From positions 1-64,000 of the forward strand of contig JAVEYY010000004.1 of the NCBI GenBank assembly GCA_034003245.1: DNA of 64,000 nt, read 5' to 3'. The DNA is from Perlabentimonas sp034003245 (GTDB lineage Bacteria > Bacteroidota > Bacteroidia > Bacteroidales > Tenuifilaceae). The notes under the pieces are model-generated. The model did no database searches and was not told the origin of the DNA. It worked only from the letters and a program-made list of their open reading frames with translations. The translations under genes were made by a program, and so were the position numbers. Shown piece after piece: positions 53,944 through 63,486 of the stretch; the first letter of the stretch is position 1; each line of letters opens with the position of its first letter.

Positions 53944-54870
53944 CTAATATTGGTGTGATGTAACTAGTTCAAGTTTTGGTCTTCCCTTTCTAAATCCTAT
54001 TACCCGGCAAGCTAGCCGGGTTTTTTTATAGCACTCATCCGCTAAAAATTTATCAACCCATATTCCACAATGCATACCATTAATATCCTGTACAGTGATA
54101 GTAACTTTTTGGTCGGATTCCTGCACTAATAGTTCTTGTATCTCATTAACAATGGTGAAATCATACACTTCACCTATGGTATAGAAAGGGCTTTCTGGTT
54201 CAACTTTTAATTCTCCCGAATTTGTATAACCGTATACATTACAGTCTAATACGTTGCCAACATTTAAATTATATGCTGCAAAATGCTTAAGTTTAATAGA
54301 TGCTTTATGCCCCTCTTTGCTCATAAGAATTAGAGTTTCCTCATTTTGCTTGTTTTTCGTTTTCTCTTTAATCTCAAACTGTAAAGTGTGCCCTATCAGT
54401 TTAACATAATTATTTATGATTGTTTCGCTTGAATGAGTTAGATTAGGAATTCCCTTTTTTATATACAAAACGGTAAGATCAATACTATCCCCAATAGTTG
54501 ATTTTGAATATATTTCATGGCTAACTATAACTTCAATCCTATTTTTAAATACATCTTCAACTATAATTTGGTAAGAATTATCTTCCTGAAAATTACTAGA
54601 AACAGATTCTATCACTAAGAATGGGTATACCCTACCCTCTTTGTAGTAAGGGTGAATTGGCTCGAGATATACTTTCCCGGTGCAGCTGACTTTATCTACT
54701 TTGCAATCGATGGTGGAACCAGGCGTGATATTGTAATTAAGGTAGTATTTTTCGGGTATTAATAATCTTCTACCCGAGGAATGACGCACAAGAAAGAAAT
54801 CCCCTTCCTCGGAGACATTAGTTTTCTTTAGAACATGAAATGTGTGGACTTCTCCTTCTTCTAGTTTCAT
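53944..54870 (-). CDS. unknown protein with repeated beta-rich, possibly OB/S1-like modules
   Basis: A 308-residue cytosolic protein. By eye it contains three or four repeats that begin with EGEVHTFHVLK, KEGRVYPFLVIESV and IGEVYDFTIVNEI and continue with a Gly/Pro turn and IDCKVDKV, LDCNVYGYT or RLACRVIGF, the rhythm of OB or S1-type beta barrels. The C-terminus RKGRPKLELV fits an S1-like last strand. RNA or protein binding is plausible but not shown. It is 10 bp downstream of pyrD on the minus strand and probably cotranscribed. Confidence 0.55.
   Translation of the reverse strand: MKLEEGEVHTFHVLKKTNVSEEGDFFLVRHSSGRRLLIPEKYYLNYNITPGSTIDCKVDKVSCTGKVYLEPIHPYYKEGRVYPFLVIESVSSNFQEDNSYQIIVEDVFKNRIEVIVSHEIYSKSTIGDSIDLTVLYIKKGIPNLTHSSETIINNYVKLIGHTLQFEIKEKTKNKQNEETLILMSKEGHKASIKLKHFAAYNLNVGNVLDCNVYGYTNSGELKVEPESPFYTIGEVYDFTIVNEIQELLVQESDQKVTITVQDINGMHCGIWVDKFLADECYKKTRLACRVIGFRKGRPKLELVTSHQY
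54003..54028 (+). terminator. terminator embedded in antisense coding sequence
   Basis: CCCGGC (54003-54008) pairs with GCCGGG (54015-54020) and is followed by seven T. It would end the + strand gene at 53602-53943 but lies within the last 30 codons of the opposite gene. Confidence 0.7.
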
Positions 54871-54880
54871 GTTTAGAGCA

Positions 54881-55909
54881 TTATTTCAATAGAGACCGGC
54901 AAATCTTTTTAGCAAGAATTGGACCTTGGTATATAAAACCGGTGTAAAGTTGAAGAAGAGTAGCTCCTGCCCCAATTTTTTCCAAAGCATCCTCAACACT
55001 CATTATGCCACCAACCCCAATTATTGGCATCTTCCCTCCTGTTTTGGAATGGATGCGTCGAATAATTTCTGTTGAGCGAGTTTTTAGTGGAGCACCACTT
55101 AACCCTCCATTTCCTAGCCTGGAAACCAAATCGCTTGATGTTTTTAGTCCTTCTCTCGATGTGGTGGTATTTGTGGCTACGAAACCATCTATTCGCATCT
55201 CCATAGCAACTGATATATTGGAATCGAGTTGTTCATTATCGAGATCGGGAGAGACCTTTAAAAGGATTGGTTTGTATACTGATTGCAGATTTCTATAATC
55301 GGTTAGAGCCTTCAAAATTGCCCTTAAATTATCGGTATCTTGTAATGATTTAAGATCCTTTATATTAGGGCAGCTAACATTAACAACAAAATAATCTACA
55401 TCAAAATATAACTCCTTAAAGCAAATCAGGTAGTCAATAACTGCTTGATTATTTGGAGTGAGAGTATTTTTTCCGATATTACCTCCAATAATTATCTGTC
55501 TTTTTTGATTCTGAAGTTGCTTTTTAGCATAATATAACCCCTTGTTATTAAAACCCATACGATTTATTAAAGCATTATCTGCTGTAAGACGAAAAGAACG
55601 TGGCTTTGGGTTCCCTGGCTGAGGTTTGGGAGTTATAGTGCCAGCCTCAATAAATGAAAACCCAAAGGCATCAAAATGATTTATCAGCTCAGCATTCTTG
55701 TCAAACCCTGCGGCTAATCCAATGGGGTTATCGAAGCGAATACCAAAAACATTTCGCACAAGCTTTGGGTGTGAAATTGAATAAGCTTTTTTAATCACCC
55801 ATTTTACTCCAGGGATAAGGAATCCAATTTTGATAATTAGGACAACAAGTGCATGAACCTTTTCAGGAGATAAGAGGAAAAGAACTGGCCTAATAATTAG
55901 TTTATACAT
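54881..55909 (-). CDS. pyrD: dihydroorotate dehydrogenase (quinone), class 2
   Basis: A 342-residue enzyme of pyrimidine synthesis. The N-terminal membrane-associating helix (LIIRPVLFLLSPEKVHALV) marks class 2, which passes electrons to quinone. FMN and catalytic motifs include NPIGLAAGFDKNAELI, NRMGFNNKGL, VNVSCPNIKDL (with the catalytic Ser), and IIGVGGIMSVEDALEKIGAG near the end. The ATG at 55909 is preferred to a TTG at 55927. Upstream lies an XRE regulator, downstream the unknown repeat protein. Confidence 0.95.
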   Translation of the reverse strand: MYKLIIRPVLFLLSPEKVHALVVLIIKIGFLIPGVKWVIKKAYSISHPKLVRNVFGIRFDNPIGLAAGFDKNAELINHFDAFGFSFIEAGTITPKPQPGNPKPRSFRLTADNALINRMGFNNKGLYYAKKQLQNQKRQIIIGGNIGKNTLTPNNQAVIDYLICFKELYFDVDYFVVNVSCPNIKDLKSLQDTDNLRAILKALTDYRNLQSVYKPILLKVSPDLDNEQLDSNISVAMEMRIDGFVATNTTTSREGLKTSSDLVSRLGNGGLSGAPLKTRSTEIIRRIHSKTGGKMPIIGVGGIMSVEDALEKIGAGATLLQLYTGFIYQGPILAKKICRSLLK

Positions 55910-55969
55910 GGACGTAGTTTTTTGCAAAACTACACTATTGCAATGTATGATGCAAATACTACACGTTAT

Positions 55970-56395
55970 CTATTTGCCGCTGTTAGGTATGTATTCTGTA
56001 AACGTCTTATCCTTGTAAAATACGATCACACGTTCAACTTGCTTTTCAAATAAGCGATTCTCAGAGCCTTTAGATTGAGCTGATGTTTTTTGAATGGGCT
56101 CGTCAATTGAAATGTCTTTTTGATTAGAATGACCGACTGGGGGGAAGGATTGCATGTTCTCATCAAAGAGGGTTGCTTGTACTACTTTTCTATACATTTC
56201 ACCTTTTCCTAGCAGTAACCAGTCGGGATTCAGCTTTGGAAACTTTTCAAGCATACTTTGGATAACATCAAAGGAAGGTTTATTCCGACCCGAAAGAATA
56301 TGCGAGATAGAGCTTCGTTGAACTCCAATAATCTCGGCAAATCTAGTTGGTGCAATGCCTTCCTTTGTTAAAATTTTTTGTATTCGATCTTTCAT
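55970..56395 (-). CDS. XRE-family HTH transcriptional regulator
   Basis: A 141-residue protein with an N-terminal helix-turn-helix (TRFAEIIGVQRSSISHILSG, about residues 17-36) followed by the Bacteroidota-type extension KLNPDWLLLGKGEMYR, then a disordered linker and a short C-terminal beta segment (VERVIVFYKDKTFTEYIPNS). It is similar to phage repressor-like regulators common in this phylum. Repeated TTTACA-NN-TGTAAA half-sites lie 30-90 bp upstream of its start and again at 57058, suggesting autoregulation. Confidence 0.88.
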   Translation of the reverse strand: MKDRIQKILTKEGIAPTRFAEIIGVQRSSISHILSGRNKPSFDVIQSMLEKFPKLNPDWLLLGKGEMYRKVVQATLFDENMQSFPPVGHSNQKDISIDEPIQKTSAQSKGSENRLFEKQVERVIVFYKDKTFTEYIPNSGK

Positions 56396-56424
56396 GATAT
56401 TTTTTATAAAAGTAAAACAAAAAA

Positions 56425-56484
56425 GTTACACATGCAAACTCGAGGGTTTACATAAAACAACTTGATGCATTTACATGTGTAAAC
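56425..56484. promoter_or_regulatory. operator-like sites upstream of the XRE gene
   Basis: GTTACACATGCAAAC (56425-56439), GTTTACATAAAAC (56446-56458) and TTTACATGTGTAAAC (56470-56484) are variants of one dyad with 6-7-bp arms and a 2-bp centre, spaced about 22 bp apart, so they lie on the same face of the helix. Confidence 0.6.
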
Positions 56485-57223
56485 TCCCCGATTTCTGCAA
56501 AGGACTTAATATATAAATTGTGCTAAAATTTGTGTAATACCTCTGCTCATATAACTATAATTCTAGAAATGTATTGGTTCTAATCTTTATGCATCTAGGA
56601 ATTCCATTATTTACGGAGATTAACGTCAATAATTCCTCTTTTATAGATTATATCGATCTTGGAGAGTGGATTGCTCTTATAAATAGATTATAGAGGCTTT
56701 AATTAGTAATATATTACCATAAGAATGCCCACCTAATCCCTCATTTATGTGATTAAAACAAACGCTATGTGAAATTTATCAAACATACCCCAAAACCATT
56801 GTAAAAGTTGCTATAAGGTTAATGTAATTAAATATTAAAACGATATAAAGCCTTTAATAAACTGGATAATAATAATTTAAATAACAAATATTGGTTTATA
56901 AACTTTATAAATTTTAAAACTTAGCATTATAGTTAAATGTAAAACCTATATAAATTACATTAAAATCAGAAATACAGACATATATGTAAATTCAGTAACA
57001 CTAATTGACATGTCAACAACTCAAAAAACACTAGGTCGCCAGCCCGTTATCAAGACGGTTTACAGATGTAAACTTTCTAAGGTTATTGATCCTTTTGATG
57101 GTTTACAATAGTAATATAAAGAGTGTGCAATACGGGAAAATAAGCTGTTGATTAATGTACACTGTTAAGTTGTTAACTTAACATAAATAAGTGGAAAGGG
57201 AATCGATGTGAAGATGAAAAAAA
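56485..57223. other. AT-rich non-coding region with one more operator-like site
   Basis: About 740 bases without a gene. It contains TTGACATGTCAA (57005-57016), a perfect 12-bp palindrome, GTTTACAGATGTAAAC (57058-57073), the best match to the operator dyad upstream, and a lone GTTTACA at 57101. No small gene or RNA could be recognised between them. Confidence 0.5.
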
Positions 57224-57610
57224 CAGCAGATCTGTAAGCCGGGTTCTGTGCTCCTAGCATAGCTAAGAGTTCTACCATTTATCTAGGCTGGCTGTTGTCA
57301 ACCAGCTCAAGCAACCTACCCCTCGCAACTTTCAAAAGAAACCAGAGCGAGCAGCCCTGTAGTAAGGTTTCCCCTACAATTACGATGTACATGGTCTTGC
57401 ACCCTATTAGGTGTACGGCTTCTGTTGTCACCAACAGAACCGGTGGGCTCTTACTCCACCTTTTCACCCTTACCCGACTAGAAACTAGCCAGGCGGTTAT
57501 TTTCTGTTACACTACTATATCCTTGCGGATATCTTCCCGTTAGGAAGCATAGCGCTCTGTGGTGCCCGGACTTTCCTCGTCACATAATGACGCGGTAGAA
57601 CGATCTGCTG
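57224..57610 (-). ncRNA. rnpB: RNase P RNA
   Basis: About 387 nt, bacterial type A RNase P RNA on the minus strand. The P1 stem pairs CAGCAGATC at the 5' end with GATCTGCTG at the 3' end. The conserved core is visible as GAGGAAAGTCCGGGC near the 5' end, GGTAAGGGTGAAAAGGTGG in the middle, and ACAGAACCCGGCTTAC near the 3' end. It is the catalytic RNA that trims the 5' leader of tRNA precursors. A TTTG with a TAAACTTT box 20 bp later lies upstream (about 57618-57650). Confidence 0.95.
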
Positions 57611-57661
57611 AATTCTATTTAAAGTTTAATTAACCGACTAATTTTTTGCAAATGCAATAAA

Positions 57662-58759
57662 CTATTTGATACTTCTAAGGAATACCATTGTGGCTCCATA
57701 GCCATATTCCTTAAAGGATGCATCCTGATAGCGTAGTTTCGGGTAGTTTTTTTCTAGCTCCTTACGAAGTTCGTGCTTTAGTTTGCCATTGCCCACACCA
57801 TGGATAAACACCATTTTCCGTACTTGCGATTTGAGCCCACCCTCGAGTGTTAACTTAAATCGAGCAAGTTGCATTTCAATAATCTGACCTGGGGTAAATT
57901 CAGCTGGGTTTTCAATCAGCTCCTCTATGTGCAGGTCAACCTCTTCAACCTCATTAACTTTACTTTTTTGGGGTGGTTTTATTATTGAATCTTTTTGTTC
58001 AATAATTTTATTTATATCTTTATTAGTTAGTGTCTTAATCATTTCTTCTTTTTGTGTATCGGCAATTGAATAAATAATTGCTTTCTCCTCAAAAAAGTCG
58101 TTAGATATAAAACTTCCAACCCTAAAAAATTTAGTAGGATTAATCTTTATGTCGTAATACTCGGGCTGTTGGGGAGTAAATCCTCTATTCTTAAAAAAAA
58201 TACATTGGACATTCAAGGTGAGGTCTTCGTTTATTGATTCCCTTGCAAACTCTTTAATTATCTCTTTTGAATCAGGATAAAGAAATCCTGCCCTTACTAG
58301 GTTAATCATTTTACCGTCCCATTTTGAGATAGTATAAAACAACCTGAAAGAACTATCGTTAATAAGGAATAGTTTTTGTGCCGATTCGATCATATTTGAT
58401 TGATTAGTAGGCACAAATGCAAGATGTATGCTTAAATTATCCCCTAACTCATCCTTTACCTCATCTGCTAAAAAATCAATTTCTGCAAAATCAACAAAGC
58501 CCTTTGGGGCTTCATCAATATCAGGGTTGGTTTTTTCCTTGATATTCTTGTTGAATGCGGATTGCGTTTCGGAGTCCTCAATATTGATAGCGTATTTCGA
58601 TTCGGCAGCTTGGTTTATAACAACAATATCTGATTGTAATACTGGGATTTCGAACCCATCATCCCCCAGCACATATACGGTATTCTTTACTATCCGGGTA
58701 ACTTTTCCTCCCCCAATATCGTTGAGAAATCTCACCTTATCGCCAACCTTGCATTTCAT
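57662..58759 (-). CDS. DUF2027 and Smr-domain protein
   Basis: A 365-residue cytosolic protein. The N-terminal SH3-like DUF2027 part starts KVGDKVRFLNDIGGGKVTRI, as in MutS2-type KOW folds. The middle (about 85-250) is the DUF2027 core. The C-terminal Smr domain (about 275-365) has VDLHIEELI, MVFIHGVGNGKLKHELRKEL and YGYGATMVFL, the nuclease-type Smr motifs. Possible roles are in ribosome rescue or DNA repair, by analogy with Smr proteins; unproven. It is divergent from queA with 63 bp between the starts. Confidence 0.87.
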   Translation of the reverse strand: MKCKVGDKVRFLNDIGGGKVTRIVKNTVYVLGDDGFEIPVLQSDIVVINQAAESKYAINIEDSETQSAFNKNIKEKTNPDIDEAPKGFVDFAEIDFLADEVKDELGDNLSIHLAFVPTNQSNMIESAQKLFLINDSSFRLFYTISKWDGKMINLVRAGFLYPDSKEIIKEFARESINEDLTLNVQCIFFKNRGFTPQQPEYYDIKINPTKFFRVGSFISNDFFEEKAIIYSIADTQKEEMIKTLTNKDINKIIEQKDSIIKPPQKSKVNEVEEVDLHIEELIENPAEFTPGQIIEMQLARFKLTLEGGLKSQVRKMVFIHGVGNGKLKHELRKELEKNYPKLRYQDASFKEYGYGATMVFLRSIK

Positions 58760-58780
58760 CTCAAATCAATTTAAATGTAT

Positions 58781-58788
58781 TACTTTTG
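58781..58788 (+). promoter_or_regulatory. -7 element of the queA promoter
   Basis: TACTTTTG matches TAnnTTTG and lies 34 bp before the queA start. The -33 element is weak (TTTC at 58754). Confidence 0.45.
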
Positions 58789-58822
58789 CCCGCAAAGTTA
58801 ATCATTTTAAAGCAGATTTGAA

Positions 58823-60037
58823 TTGGAAAGCCCATATAAGCATATTCAAATAGTAGAATACGATTATAATCTTGAAGATACACGTATAGCGAAGCACCCT
58901 CTTTACGAAAGAGATTCTTCTAAATTATTGATATATAAAGATAAAGAAATAATCACCTCAACTTTTAAGTCAGTTACTAAAGAATTAAATGCTGGCGATT
59001 TGATGGTTTTTAACAATACCAAGGTGGTTAAAGCTAGACTTAGGTTTGCAAAATCAACTGGCGCAAGCATTGAGGTTTTTTTGCTCAATCCCGTTAATCC
59101 AACAGATTACCAGTTGGCATTTGTATCAAACGAATCAACTCAATGGAACTGTATTGTTGGCAATATTAAACGTTGGAAGGGTGAACTCTTGGATTTATCT
59201 TTACCTCAACTTGAGTGTACACTGATAGCCAAATTTATTGAGAGAACAGATGATGGAGCTCTAGTTGAGTTTAGCTGGGACAACAAAGAGATAACCTTTG
59301 CTCAGGTAATTGAGCACGCGGGTCAGGTTCCAATCCCTCCCTACTTGAATCGTGAACCTGAAAGCGACGACGGTGCTCGCTACCAAACGGTCTACGCAAA
59401 ACCTGAGGGATCGGTCGCTGCTCCCACTGCAGGGCTCCATTTTACTGAAAAAGTGCTAGAATCTTTAAAGTATAAAAACGTTTTGTTTGCCGAAGTTACA
59501 CTGCATGTAGGTGCCGGAACTTTTCGACCTGTGAAAAGTGATGTTATTGGTGAGCATGATATGCATACCGAGAGAATTTACATTACAAAGGAGCTAATCG
59601 AGAAAATTTTAAATCGTAAAGGCGATATTGTTGCCGTAGGCACAACCTCGTTAAGAACTTTAGAGAGCATGTACTGGTTGGGAGTTATGGCTATAGAGCA
59701 ACGATTGACACAAGAAAACTCTATTGTAAACCAATGGGATGGGTATACTCTATCACAGAACTATACCCTATCCCAATCATTAAATGCACTTTTAAGTTAC
59801 ATAGGAAATTCGGGTAACGATTCCTTTAGCGCAAGCACACAGATGATAATTGTTCCGGGCTATCAGTTTAGGGTAGTAAATCGGCTTATTACTAATTTTC
59901 ATCAACCTCGAAGTACGCTACTTCTGCTTGTGGCAGCATTTATTGGAGACGACTGGAAAAGGGTTTATCAATTTGCCCTTGAGAATAACTATCGGTTTTT
60001 AAGCTATGGCGATAGCTCGATTTTGACAAGAGAATAG
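58823..60037 (+). CDS. queA: tRNA preQ1(34) S-adenosylmethionine ribosyltransferase-isomerase
   Basis: A 404-residue QueA. The frame closes at a TAA 15 bases upstream and the first in-frame ATG is deep inside the conserved part, so the TTG at 58823 is the start. Family motifs include RIAKHPLYERDSSKLLIY, DLMVFNNTKVVKARL, IPPYLNREPESDD, PEGSVAAPTAGLHFTEK and HVGAGTFRPVKSD. It adds the epoxycyclopentane ring to preQ1 in tRNA, a step of queuosine synthesis. The C-terminal insertion near 295-330 is longer than in Proteobacteria. A YgiQ radical SAM gene follows. Confidence 0.93.
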   Translation: MESPYKHIQIVEYDYNLEDTRIAKHPLYERDSSKLLIYKDKEIITSTFKSVTKELNAGDLMVFNNTKVVKARLRFAKSTGASIEVFLLNPVNPTDYQLAFVSNESTQWNCIVGNIKRWKGELLDLSLPQLECTLIAKFIERTDDGALVEFSWDNKEITFAQVIEHAGQVPIPPYLNREPESDDGARYQTVYAKPEGSVAAPTAGLHFTEKVLESLKYKNVLFAEVTLHVGAGTFRPVKSDVIGEHDMHTERIYITKELIEKILNRKGDIVAVGTTSLRTLESMYWLGVMAIEQRLTQENSIVNQWDGYTLSQNYTLSQSLNALLSYIGNSGNDSFSASTQMIIVPGYQFRVVNRLITNFHQPRSTLLLLVAAFIGDDWKRVYQFALENNYRFLSYGDSSILTRE

Positions 60038-60107
60038 CAAGTAAGTCATAATTGCTAGATGCTTGGTTTCCAAACTAATCATATCGTCAAAAATCAAAAC
60101 AAAGAAA

Positions 60108-61889
60108 ATGTTAAAACCCGGAGGAAGCAGATTTTTACCCACATCTAAAAAGGAGATTGAGGCATTAGGTTGGGCGCAGGCCGATATTATTTTATTCACA
60201 GGCGATGCTTATGTAGATCATCCCTCTTTTGGGGCTGCAGTTGTTGGGCGAGTGCTCGAGAAAGCAGGCTACAAGGTAGCAATTGTGCCCCAGCCTAATT
60301 GGCGCGACGACTTACGCGATTTCCGAAAGCTGGGCGAACCCCGATTGTTTTTTGCTGCAACGTCGGGAAGTATGGATTCAATGGTGAATCATTATACAGC
60401 TAATAAACGATTACGTTCGGACGATGCTTATACACCTGGAGGAAAATCGGGCTTTAGACCCGATTATGCCGTTAAAGTGTACTCGCAGATTATAAAACGT
60501 TTTTACCCTAGTATTCCCTTGGTTATTGGAGGTGTTGAAGCCTCCTTAAGGCGGTTAACTCATTACGACTACTGGGAGGATAAACTACATCCCAGCATTT
60601 TAGTTGACAGTGGAGCCGATTTGTTGGTATATGGGATGGGCGAAAAACCAATTGTAGAGATTGCTCAACGGTTGGATAATGGTGATAAAGTTGAATCAAT
60701 TACTGATATTCCTCAAACTGCATATCTTTTAAATAAAGATTATATTCCAGAAAAAGAGCAAATTACACTTAATAGTTACGAGGACTGCTTGAAGTATCCA
60801 GTAAAATTTGGAGCGAATTTTAGGGTAATTGAAGAGGAGTCGAATAAGATAAGCTCAAATCGGTTAGTTGAGCCTTTTGGTGATAAGGTTGTGATTGTTA
60901 ACCCTCCATATCCAGTTGCAACCACCGCAGAGATGGATAGCTGGTGGGATTTACCATACACAAGGGCTCCTCATCCTAGGTATAAAGGGAAGCCAATTCC
61001 CGCATGGGATATGATAAAACTCTCGGTTAATATCCATAGAGGATGTTTTGGCGGTTGCAGCTTTTGTACAATATCAGCACATCAGGGTAAATTTGTTTCA
61101 AGCCGATCGGAAGACTCAATTATTAATGAAGTTAATAAAATTGCTTTAGATCCTGAATTTAAGGGGTATTTAAGCGATCTGGGAGGCCCATCGGCTAATA
61201 TGTACCGTATGCAGGGAAATGACCTTAAAATCTGCGCTAAATGCAAAAGACCCTCTTGTATTTTTCCAAAAATTTGTAACAACCTGCAAACTAGTCATGA
61301 GCCATTGCTTAAACTCTACAAAAAGGTGCGTGAATTGCCTCATATTAGAAAGGTTTCCATTGGCAGCGGAATTCGGTACGATTTATTTTGTGATTGGAGC
61401 ATTGAAAGCAACAGGTCGTATTTTGAGACCGTTCTTCGATATCATGTTTCGGGAAGGCTTAAGGTTGCCCCCGAACATACAGACGATGACGTGCTGAAGT
61501 ATATGCGAAAACCATCCTTTAAACTTTTTGAGGATCTTAAAGTAAAGTTTGATTCAATCAACAGGATACATTCTTTAAATCAGCAAATTATCCCATACTT
61601 TATCTCAAGTCACCCTGGTTGTTCGCTAGAGAATATGAAGAGTTTAGCTAGCAAGATGGAGAAAATGAGGATTCAGCCCGAGCAGGTTCAGGATTTTACT
61701 CCAACCCCAATGACTCTTGCGTCTACCATTTTTTATACAGGCGTTGATCCTTACACAGGAAAACCAGTTTTTGTTGAGCGAACCAAAGAGGGTAAGTTGA
61801 AGCAGCGTGAGCACTTCTTTTGGTATAAAAAACCGGGTAAACCTATGGCGAGTTCAAGAGGTAAATACTCACCAAACAAAAGACGATAA
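60108..61889 (+). CDS. YgiQ family radical SAM protein
   Basis: A 593-residue protein. Upstream in-frame starts exist (from 60063), but the ATG at 60108 gives the family N-terminus MLKPGGSRFLPTSKKEIEAL. The N-terminal half is a cobalamin-binding-like domain (ADIILFTGDAYVDHPSFGAA). The radical SAM core has Cys313, Cys317 and Cys320 (HRGCFGGCSFC). The C-terminal region includes HVSGRLKVAPEHTD and DFTPTPMTLASTIFYT. YgiQ proteins are widespread, and the activity is not established. Ends at a shared terminator at 61893-61931. Confidence 0.92.
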   Translation: MLKPGGSRFLPTSKKEIEALGWAQADIILFTGDAYVDHPSFGAAVVGRVLEKAGYKVAIVPQPNWRDDLRDFRKLGEPRLFFAATSGSMDSMVNHYTANKRLRSDDAYTPGGKSGFRPDYAVKVYSQIIKRFYPSIPLVIGGVEASLRRLTHYDYWEDKLHPSILVDSGADLLVYGMGEKPIVEIAQRLDNGDKVESITDIPQTAYLLNKDYIPEKEQITLNSYEDCLKYPVKFGANFRVIEEESNKISSNRLVEPFGDKVVIVNPPYPVATTAEMDSWWDLPYTRAPHPRYKGKPIPAWDMIKLSVNIHRGCFGGCSFCTISAHQGKFVSSRSEDSIINEVNKIALDPEFKGYLSDLGGPSANMYRMQGNDLKICAKCKRPSCIFPKICNNLQTSHEPLLKLYKKVRELPHIRKVSIGSGIRYDLFCDWSIESNRSYFETVLRYHVSGRLKVAPEHTDDDVLKYMRKPSFKLFEDLKVKFDSINRIHSLNQQIIPYFISSHPGCSLENMKSLASKMEKMRIQPEQVQDFTPTPMTLASTIFYTGVDPYTGKPVFVERTKEGKLKQREHFFWYKKPGKPMASSRGKYSPNKRR

Positions 61890-61892
61890 AAA

Positions 61893-61931
61893 ATGAAACG
61901 GGATCACATACTGAAAGTTATCCCGTTTCAT
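61893..61931. terminator. bidirectional terminator between ygiQ and M28 peptidase
   Basis: Perfect 12-bp arms ATGAAACGGGAT / ATCCCGTTTCAT around a 15-base loop between convergent genes. Confidence 0.7.
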
Positions 61932-61950
61932 GTATTGGCTCAAAATGGAA

Positions 61951-63486
61951 TTACATTTTTTTTCTAGGTAATTTTTCGGGGTGGTTGGCAGTTTGGTAAA
62001 CGAGTGTAGCCACAACAGCAGCTGCTTGTTTAAGATCACCTAGCTGAATGCGATCAAAAGTATCCATATTTGTATGGTAAGTTCTCCCGTAGTCAATCCG
62101 ATCTTGTATTAGTGCAAAACCTGGAATTCCAAGTCTATTGAATGCCATATGATCCGAACCACCTGGATTTCTTGTAGAAATTGCTTTAGCGCCCAAGTCG
62201 TGAACAGGTTTTAAGAACTCCTCGAATATTGGTTTAAGCGCCAGATTATCATGAAGAAATATACCCCTAACCCATCCAGTTCCATAGTCAAAATTGTAGT
62301 ATGCCGATACTTTATCGTACTCTGCTCCTTTTGTATTGGTTTCGGAATCGAAAACATTTGCTCTGACCCAGTTTCTAGAGCCGTGTAAACCTTGCTCTTC
62401 GGCTCCCCAAAGAGCAATTCGAACCGTTCTATCTAGTATAACGCCCGACTGCTTAAGAATTCGCATTACCTCCATCATCACTATAACACCCGATCCATTA
62501 TCATTTCCACCTGTTCCCGCGTGCCATGAATCGATATGGGCACCTATAATTACCACTTCGTCTTTCAGTTTCTTGTGAGTTCCCTTTATTTCTCCTATAA
62601 CGTTGTATCCTAAAGTATTATCAGTAACTAATCGATTTTTTACTTCAAGTTCAATCTCAACGGTTTTTCCCCTATCCAGTAGCCTAACCATTCTACCATA
62701 ATGCTCGTGGGTCATATCAATTACTGGTATTCCCAATTCATTTAGATTACGGCCATTGCGAGCACCTCCACTTCGAACAACACCAAAAGTACCTGAGTTG
62801 TTTAATACGGCAATTGCATTTTCGGCTTGACAGAATTCAGCTAAATCGCTTTCCGATAAGCCTTGTCTCCGTGGTTAGTGAGTACGTTCTCTAATAAATG
62901 GATCCATATCGCCCCTAATAACCGAAATATCATTTTGCTTTACCAGTTCCTCTTCGGCAAAACGCGAAGCAAGGGCTTCGAAGGAAACCTCTAGATCTTT
63001 GTCGTAGGGAGTAATAACAACTTTACCCTGAAGTTTACCCGAAAACTTTTGAAGTTCCTCTTTCGATTTTGCCTTTACAAGTATCACCTCAGCCTTAACC
63101 AAACCTTTAGTGTTACCTGTCCAGGCCTGCGGAACAGCATTAAGAGGCTGATAGTAGGGTTTTGTTTGGGCGATGTAAAATTTTTCCATTTCCCAACCAT
63201 TGCCAAATTCGCCCCAGGATTCCACTCGAGCTGTTTCTATACCCATAGTTATTAGCCTTTCCTTTGCCCAGTTAACAGAGTTCATAAAAGCATGGGTGCC
63301 ACTTAATCTTGGCCCGATACCATCGGTTAGTTCTATGGCCAGTTCACGAAGTTCGGATTTCGTGAAGGCCTGGTCACGTATTAGCTGAAAATCAATGTAC
63401 TTATCAGCCTGACCAAACAGGTTAATTCCAGAAAAGATGAGGAATGCTACAACCAGTAGTTTTATCTTACAACCTTTAAATGTCAT
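61951..63486 (-). pseudogene. M28 family aminopeptidase interrupted by one in-frame stop
   Basis: A signal peptide (LLVVAFLIFSGINLFG) and an N-terminal domain (LTDGIGPRLSGTHAF, AQTKPYYQPLNAVPQAWTG) are encoded from 63486 down to 62878. A TAA at 62875-62877 follows RERTH, and the same frame continues with GLSESDLAEFC, LNNSGTFGVVRSGGARNGRN and then the catalytic domain: IGAHIDSWHAGTGGNDNGSG with zinc ligands, GAEEQGLHGSRNW and GGSDHMAF. Without the stop the product would have about 511 residues, a normal length. All zinc ligands remain, so decay is recent, or the stop is read through, or it is a sequence error. Confidence 0.85.
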
